This document shows, piece by piece, positions 60,063 to 64,000 of a DNA stretch of 64,000 nucleotides. Below the pieces are notes generated by a model, which did not search any database, was not told the origin of the DNA, and worked only from the letters and a program-made list of their open reading frames with translations. The stretch's first letter is position 1. The number at the start of each line of letters is the position of its first letter. Source of the DNA: Cyanobacteria bacterium GSL.Bin1 (lineage in GTDB: Bacteria > Cyanobacteriota > Cyanobacteriia > Cyanobacteriales > Rubidibacteraceae); assembly GCA_009909085.1 (NCBI GenBank), contig JAAANX010000083.1:1-64000 (forward strand). The letters are read 5' to 3'. Made by a program: the position numbers and the translations under genes.

Positions 60063-61193
60063 ATGCAATCGCGCGCTCAACCCCAAAAACTTGTTCTCAT
60101 CGGTGGCGGTCATAGTCATGCCATTTTACTACGAATGTGGCAGTTGCATACCCTCCCAGAGGTTCGCTTAACGCTCCTGAGCGATACCGAAAAAACCCCC
60201 TATTCTGGGATGTTACCCGGTCATGTAGCAGGACTCTACACTTACGATGAAACGCACATCGATTTACCGCCTCTGGCCCAACGTGCCCAAGCTGACTTTT
60301 ATCATGACAAAGCAGTCGGTTTAGACCTCAAGCACAAGCAAATCTTATGTCTGAATCGTCCCCCATTAACCTTTGATCAAGTCTCTGTTGATATTGGTTC
60401 TACGCCAGCCACTTTGACAGTTCCCGGTGCCAAAGATTATGCGGTTCCGGCAAAACCGGTTTCTGTGTTCCTCAAGCACTGGTATCAATTTCTAGAAAGT
60501 GTGGAAAAAAATCCTCAGCAACAACGCACCCTTGCGATTGTTGGCGGTGGGGCTGGTGGGGTAGAACTCGCTTTAAATATGCAAAAACACTTGCAGGAAA
60601 AGAGTCAGCAGGTGTCCATTCATTTATTCCAACGGGAAAAGGAATTATTACTCGATAAAGGGAAATGGGTGCGTCGCCATTTGGCATCCTTGCTTAAACA
60701 ACGAGGCATCTCCCTTCATTTAGGAGAAGCGGTCAGGGAAGTGTTTCCGGATAAAGTGGTCTGTGAATCCGGGTTTGTTCTCGCAACCGATATTATCTTT
60801 TGGGTGACACAAGCCAGCGCACCGCATTGGATTCAAGAAAGTGGTTTAGCCACTGATGAGCGAGGATTTATGCTCGTTAATGACTATTTACAATCAATCT
60901 CGCATTCTTTTGTCTTTGCGGCTGGGGATATTGCAACAATGGTTAACCATCCCCGTCCGAAAGCCGGGGTGTTTGCCGTGCGACAAGGAAAACCGTTGTT
61001 TCAAAATTTACAACGGATTGTTTTAGGAAAACCTTTAAAGCCTTATCGTCCGCAGCGAAATTATCTCAGTTTAATTGGCACCGGTGATGAAAGCGCGATC
61101 GCGTCCTGGGGAAATTTTGGCTTGCATTGCCCACTGCTTTGGCGTTGGAAAGATCACATTGACCGCAAATTTATGGCGCAATTTTCTCACTAA
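60063..61193 (+). CDS. Nterm_to_SelD-type FAD oxidoreductase
   Basis: A 376-aa pyridine nucleotide-disulfide oxidoreductase-like flavoprotein. It has LVLIGGGHSHAILLRMWQLH and TPYSGMLPGHVAGLYTYDET, hallmarks of the module (TIGR03169) that in cyanobacteria is often fused to the front of SelD, then LAIVGGGAGGVELALNMQKH (NAD site) and SFVFAAGDIATMVNHPRPKA. Here it stands alone without the selenophosphate synthetase part. ATG 60063 is used; a TTG lies 6 nt upstream. It may oxidise NAD(P)H, but its acceptor is unknown. Confidence 0.85.
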   Translation: MQSRAQPQKLVLIGGGHSHAILLRMWQLHTLPEVRLTLLSDTEKTPYSGMLPGHVAGLYTYDETHIDLPPLAQRAQADFYHDKAVGLDLKHKQILCLNRPPLTFDQVSVDIGSTPATLTVPGAKDYAVPAKPVSVFLKHWYQFLESVEKNPQQQRTLAIVGGGAGGVELALNMQKHLQEKSQQVSIHLFQREKELLLDKGKWVRRHLASLLKQRGISLHLGEAVREVFPDKVVCESGFVLATDIIFWVTQASAPHWIQESGLATDERGFMLVNDYLQSISHSFVFAAGDIATMVNHPRPKAGVFAVRQGKPLFQNLQRIVLGKPLKPYRPQRNYLSLIGTGDESAIASWGNFGLHCPLLWRWKDHIDRKFMAQFSH

Positions 61194-61310
61194 TTAAAGA
61201 AAAACTGGCAACAAACAAGTTAAGTTGTCATCAATTAACAACAGTGAGTAAGACAAAGAAATTGCTATACTCTTGATGAAAGCCAATTTAACACCAATCG
61301 AGAGTAAAGA

Positions 61311-64000
61311 ATGCAGCCGACTGACCCGAGCAAGTTTACGCAACAAGCCTGGGATGTAATTGTTGATTCACAAGAAGTAGCCCGCCGCTTCAAAAATCAG
61401 GAATTAGAAGTAGAACACTTAATGCTGACCCTATTTTCCACAGAAGGGGTCGCCAATCAAATTTTAGAAGCGAAACAAATTGATGTCTCTCGCCTTCAAC
61501 AGCAGCTTGAAGTCTTTACCAACCGGCAACGGAAATCAATGCGAGTGGAACAACTCTACTTGGGACGAGGGTTAGATCAGTTGCTCGATCGCGCTGAGAA
61601 AGCAAGGCAAAGTTGGCAAGATGAGGTGATTGGTGTCGAACATCTCTTGCTCGCTTTTGCTGAAGATGAACGAGTCGGTCGTCGTTTGTTGCGCCCTTAC
61701 AGTGTTGATCCCCAAGATATTGAAGCGGCGATTAAAGAATTTCGCGCCAATTCTACCCAAGAAGAAACAAGCACAGCAGAAGGAGAAGGGGAAAAAGAAC
61801 AAGAGAAAGAAGAAGAACAAAGTCCCTTAGAAAAATATGGACGGGATTTAACTGAACAAGCCAGTGGCGGTAAACTCGATCCGGTCATTGGTCGGGATGA
61901 AGAAATTCGGCGTGTGGTACAAGTGTTATCCCGTCGTTCTAAAAATAATCCGGTTTTAATTGGTGAACCGGGTGTGGGGAAAACGGCAATTGCAGAAGGG
62001 CTAGCGCAACGGATTGTCAATGGGGATGTTCCAGAATCTCTTAAAAATCGGCGGTTAATTGCCTTAGATATGGGCAGTCTGATTGCTGGGGCGAAATATC
62101 GCGGGGAATTTGAAGACCGGCTGCGGAAGGTGTTACGGGAGGTCACTCACTCCGAAGGGCAAATTGTGCTCTTTATTGATGAATTACAAACTGTGGTCGG
62201 AACTGGTTCCGGTCAAGGCACGATGGATGCTGGCAATCTCTTAAAACCCATGCTGGCACGAGGAGAATTGCGCTGTATAGGGGCAACCACTCTCGATGAA
62301 TACCGTAAGCACATTGAAAAAGATCCAGCACTGGAACGGCGGTTTCAACAAGTATACGTGAAACAGCCGGATGTGGAAGCAACGGTTTCCATTTTACGGG
62401 GATTGAAGGAACGCTACGAAGTTCATCATGGGGTGAAAATTACCGATTCGGCATTGGTGGCTGCTGCCAGTTTATCGGATCGCTACATTACCGATCGCTT
62501 TCTACCGGATAAAGCCATTGACTTGGTCGATGAAGCGGCGGCGAAGTTGAAAATGGAAATTACCTCCAAACCAACGGAACTCGAAAGCATTGATCGTCGC
62601 CTGATGCAGTTGCAAATGGAAAAACTCTCTTTAGAAGGAGAAGACGAGTTAGCCAGCGGGAATACCAGTGCCTATCGTTCGGCCAAAGAACGCCTGGAGA
62701 AAATTGAGCAGGAAATGCAGGAACTCGAAGGCAGTCAGAAAGAACTCTCTTCTCAGTGGCAATCAGAAAAACAGATGTTAGAGGAAATTAATACCCTCAA
62801 AGAAGAAGAAGACCAATTGCGCGTCCAAGTGGAACAAGCCGAACGAGAATATGACTTGGAAAAAGCAGCGCAGTTGAAGTATGGACAACTCGAAGGCTTA
62901 CAACGTCAACGGGAAGATAAAGAGGGAAAACTACTGGAAATGCAGTCTCAAGGACGGGCATTATTACGGGAACAAGTCACAGAAGCCGATATTGCAGAAA
63001 TTGTTGCGAAATGGACGAGCATTCCCGTTAATCGCTTGTTAGAGTCAGAACGGCAGAAACTATTAGGCTTAGAAGGCTATTTACATGAACGAGTGATTGG
63101 TCAAAAAGAAGCAGTAGCGGCGGTTTCTGCTGCGATACGGCGGGCAAGAGCAGGAATGAAAGATCCCGCCCGTCCCATTGGTTCCTTCTTGTTCATGGGT
63201 CCCACCGGGGTCGGAAAAACAGAATTAGCGCGCGCGATCGCGGAATTTTTATTTGATAGCGAAGAATCCATGATTCGGATTGATATGTCCGAATACATGG
63301 AAAAACATTCCGTCTCTCGTTTAGTTGGCGCACCGCCGGGCTATGTCGGTTACGAAGAAGGGGGACAACTCTCTGAACAGATCCGCCGTCGTCCCTATTC
63401 CGTGGTGCTGTTGGATGAAGTGGAAAAAGCCCATCCCGATGTCTTCAACATTCTCCTCCAAGTTTTAGATGATGGGCGCATTACCGATTCCCAAGGACGG
63501 ACGGTTGACTTCCGTAATACGATTATCGTGATGACTAGCAATATTGGCGGTGAAGACATATTACAGCTTGCACAAGAAGACTCACAATATGAACAAATGC
63601 GGAAAAAAGTTTTACAAGCCCTCCGCGAACATTTCCGCCCGGAATTCCTCAATCGCATTGATGACTTGATTATCTTCCACACTCTCAGACGAGAAGAACT
63701 CGGGCGCATCATTACCATTCAACTCCGACGGATTGAAAGTCTCTTATCGGAACAAAAAATCACGATTAAACTGACTGAAGCAGCGCAAGATTACTTAGTT
63801 GATGTGGGTTACGATCCGGTTTACGGGGCACGTCCTCTCAAACGAGCGATTCAACGGGAGTTAGAAAACCCCATTGCCACGAAAATCCTAGAAATGGCAT
63901 TTACGGAAGGGGATACCATCCTCGTCGATTGTGAGGATCATCAACTGGTGTTTAAGAATCAAGAAGAAGCGCAATCTGTAGAAGTTGAAGTAATGTCTTC
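61311..64000 (+). CDS. clpB: ATP-dependent chaperone ClpB (runs off right edge)
   Basis: The first 896 residues of ClpB, still open at the window end, with nearly all of the protein present. It has Clp N-repeats ([34 protein letters not shown]), AAA1 Walker A GEPGVGKT (218-225), the middle coiled coil (about 410-540, [20 protein letters not shown]) and AAA2 with [40 protein letters not shown] and [15 protein letters not shown]. ClpB threads aggregated proteins with DnaK. Between N domain and AAA1 there is an acidic insert (about 150-170). AAA1 Walker B reads [10 protein letters not shown], where His usually replaces Gln. Confidence 0.95.
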   Translation, partial: MQPTDPSKFTQQAWDVIVDSQEVARRFKNQELEVEHLMLTLFSTEGVANQILEAKQIDVSRLQQQLEVFTNRQRKSMRVEQLYLGRGLDQLLDRAEKARQSWQDEVIGVEHLLLAFAEDERVGRRLLRPYSVDPQDIEAAIKEFRANSTQEETSTAEGEGEKEQEKEEEQSPLEKYGRDLTEQASGGKLDPVIGRDEEIRRVVQVLSRRSKNNPVLIGEPGVGKTAIAEGLAQRIVNGDVPESLKNRRLIALDMGSLIAGAKYRGEFEDRLRKVLREVTHSEGQIVLFIDELQTVVGTGSGQGTMDAGNLLKPMLARGELRCIGATTLDEYRKHIEKDPALERRFQQVYVKQPDVEATVSILRGLKERYEVHHGVKITDSALVAAASLSDRYITDRFLPDKAIDLVDEAAAKLKMEITSKPTELESIDRRLMQLQMEKLSLEGEDELASGNTSAYRSAKERLEKIEQEMQELEGSQKELSSQWQSEKQMLEEINTLKEEEDQLRVQVEQAEREYDLEKAAQLKYGQLEGLQRQREDKEGKLLEMQSQGRALLREQVTEADIAEIVAKWTSIPVNRLLESERQKLLGLEGYLHERVIGQKEAVAAVSAAIRRARAGMKDPARPIGSFLFMGPTGVGKTELARAIAEFLFDSEESMIRIDMSEYMEKHSVSRLVGAPPGYVGYEEGGQLSEQIRRRPYSVVLLDEVEKAHPDVFNILLQVLDDGRITDSQGRTVDFRNTIIVMTSNIGGEDILQLAQEDSQYEQMRKKVLQALREHFRPEFLNRIDDLIIFHTLRREELGRIITIQLRRIESLLSEQKITIKLTEAAQDYLVDVGYDPVYGARPLKRAIQRELENPIATKILEMAFTEGDTILVDCEDHQLVFKNQEEAQSVEVEVMS

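Overview
The window is chromosomal DNA of a cyanobacterium. The evidence is the very high frequency of the HIP1 octamer (GCGATCGC), cyanobacterial families (DUF3318, DUF6887/DUF6888, a stand-alone Nterm_to_SelD oxidoreductase, monogalactosyldiacylglycerol-synthase-like glycosyltransferases) and cofH. Genus cannot be read from the sequence. No tRNA, rRNA or CRISPR array was recognised.

Region 1 (1-8.6 kb) is an accessory island: a Uma2 gene, five type II toxin-antitoxin pairs, a decayed copy of one of them, a DUF6888/DUF6887 pair, a GIY-YIG gene and a hydrolase-less RelA/SpoT synthetase. The gaps hold pyrimidine-rich minisatellites in which HIP1 cores recur every 30-32 bp, a dispersed repeat of about 60 bp, a 131-bp MITE, and 27-bp double-hairpin insertions placed inside HIP1 sites. 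Two attC-like folded sites flank the Uma2 gene.

Region 2 (8.8-28 kb) is ordinary chromosome: smc, a PRC-barrel protein, a repeat protein, TerD, membrane and coiled-coil proteins, two related solute-binding-like proteins (one with a VWA domain), a HybD-like protein, a renalase-like oxidoreductase, cofH, a TPR protein and a B12-binding radical SAM enzyme.

Region 3 (28-39 kb) carries an 8-oxoguanine deaminase next to a 5'-truncated NCS2 purine permease, a dead IS701-type element whose transposase is broken by four small palindromic insertions, and two large tandem paralogues with SBBP-type repeats, one also with calcium-binding RTX-like repeats.

Region 4 (57.6-39.3 kb, all minus strand) is the most interesting part: a 13-gene candidate lipid biosynthesis locus. 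Order of transcription is fatty acyl-AMP ligase, ACP, CylC/AurF-like diiron protein, KS with a degenerate acyltransferase, second ACP, an unrecognised 618-aa protein with a TubC docking domain, SDR, GT4 glycosyltransferase, MGDG-synthase-like transferase, GalE, a second MGDG-synthase-like transferase, a GT2-polysaccharide deacetylase fusion and an MFS exporter. The inferred job is to activate a fatty acid, oxidise or halogenate it on a carrier protein, extend or transfer it, glycosylate it (probably with galactose) and export it. The product is unknown.

Region 5 (58-64 kb) has a decayed IS, a second Uma2 gene, a NUDIX hydrolase, folK, the Nterm_to_SelD-type oxidoreductase and clpB running off the right edge.
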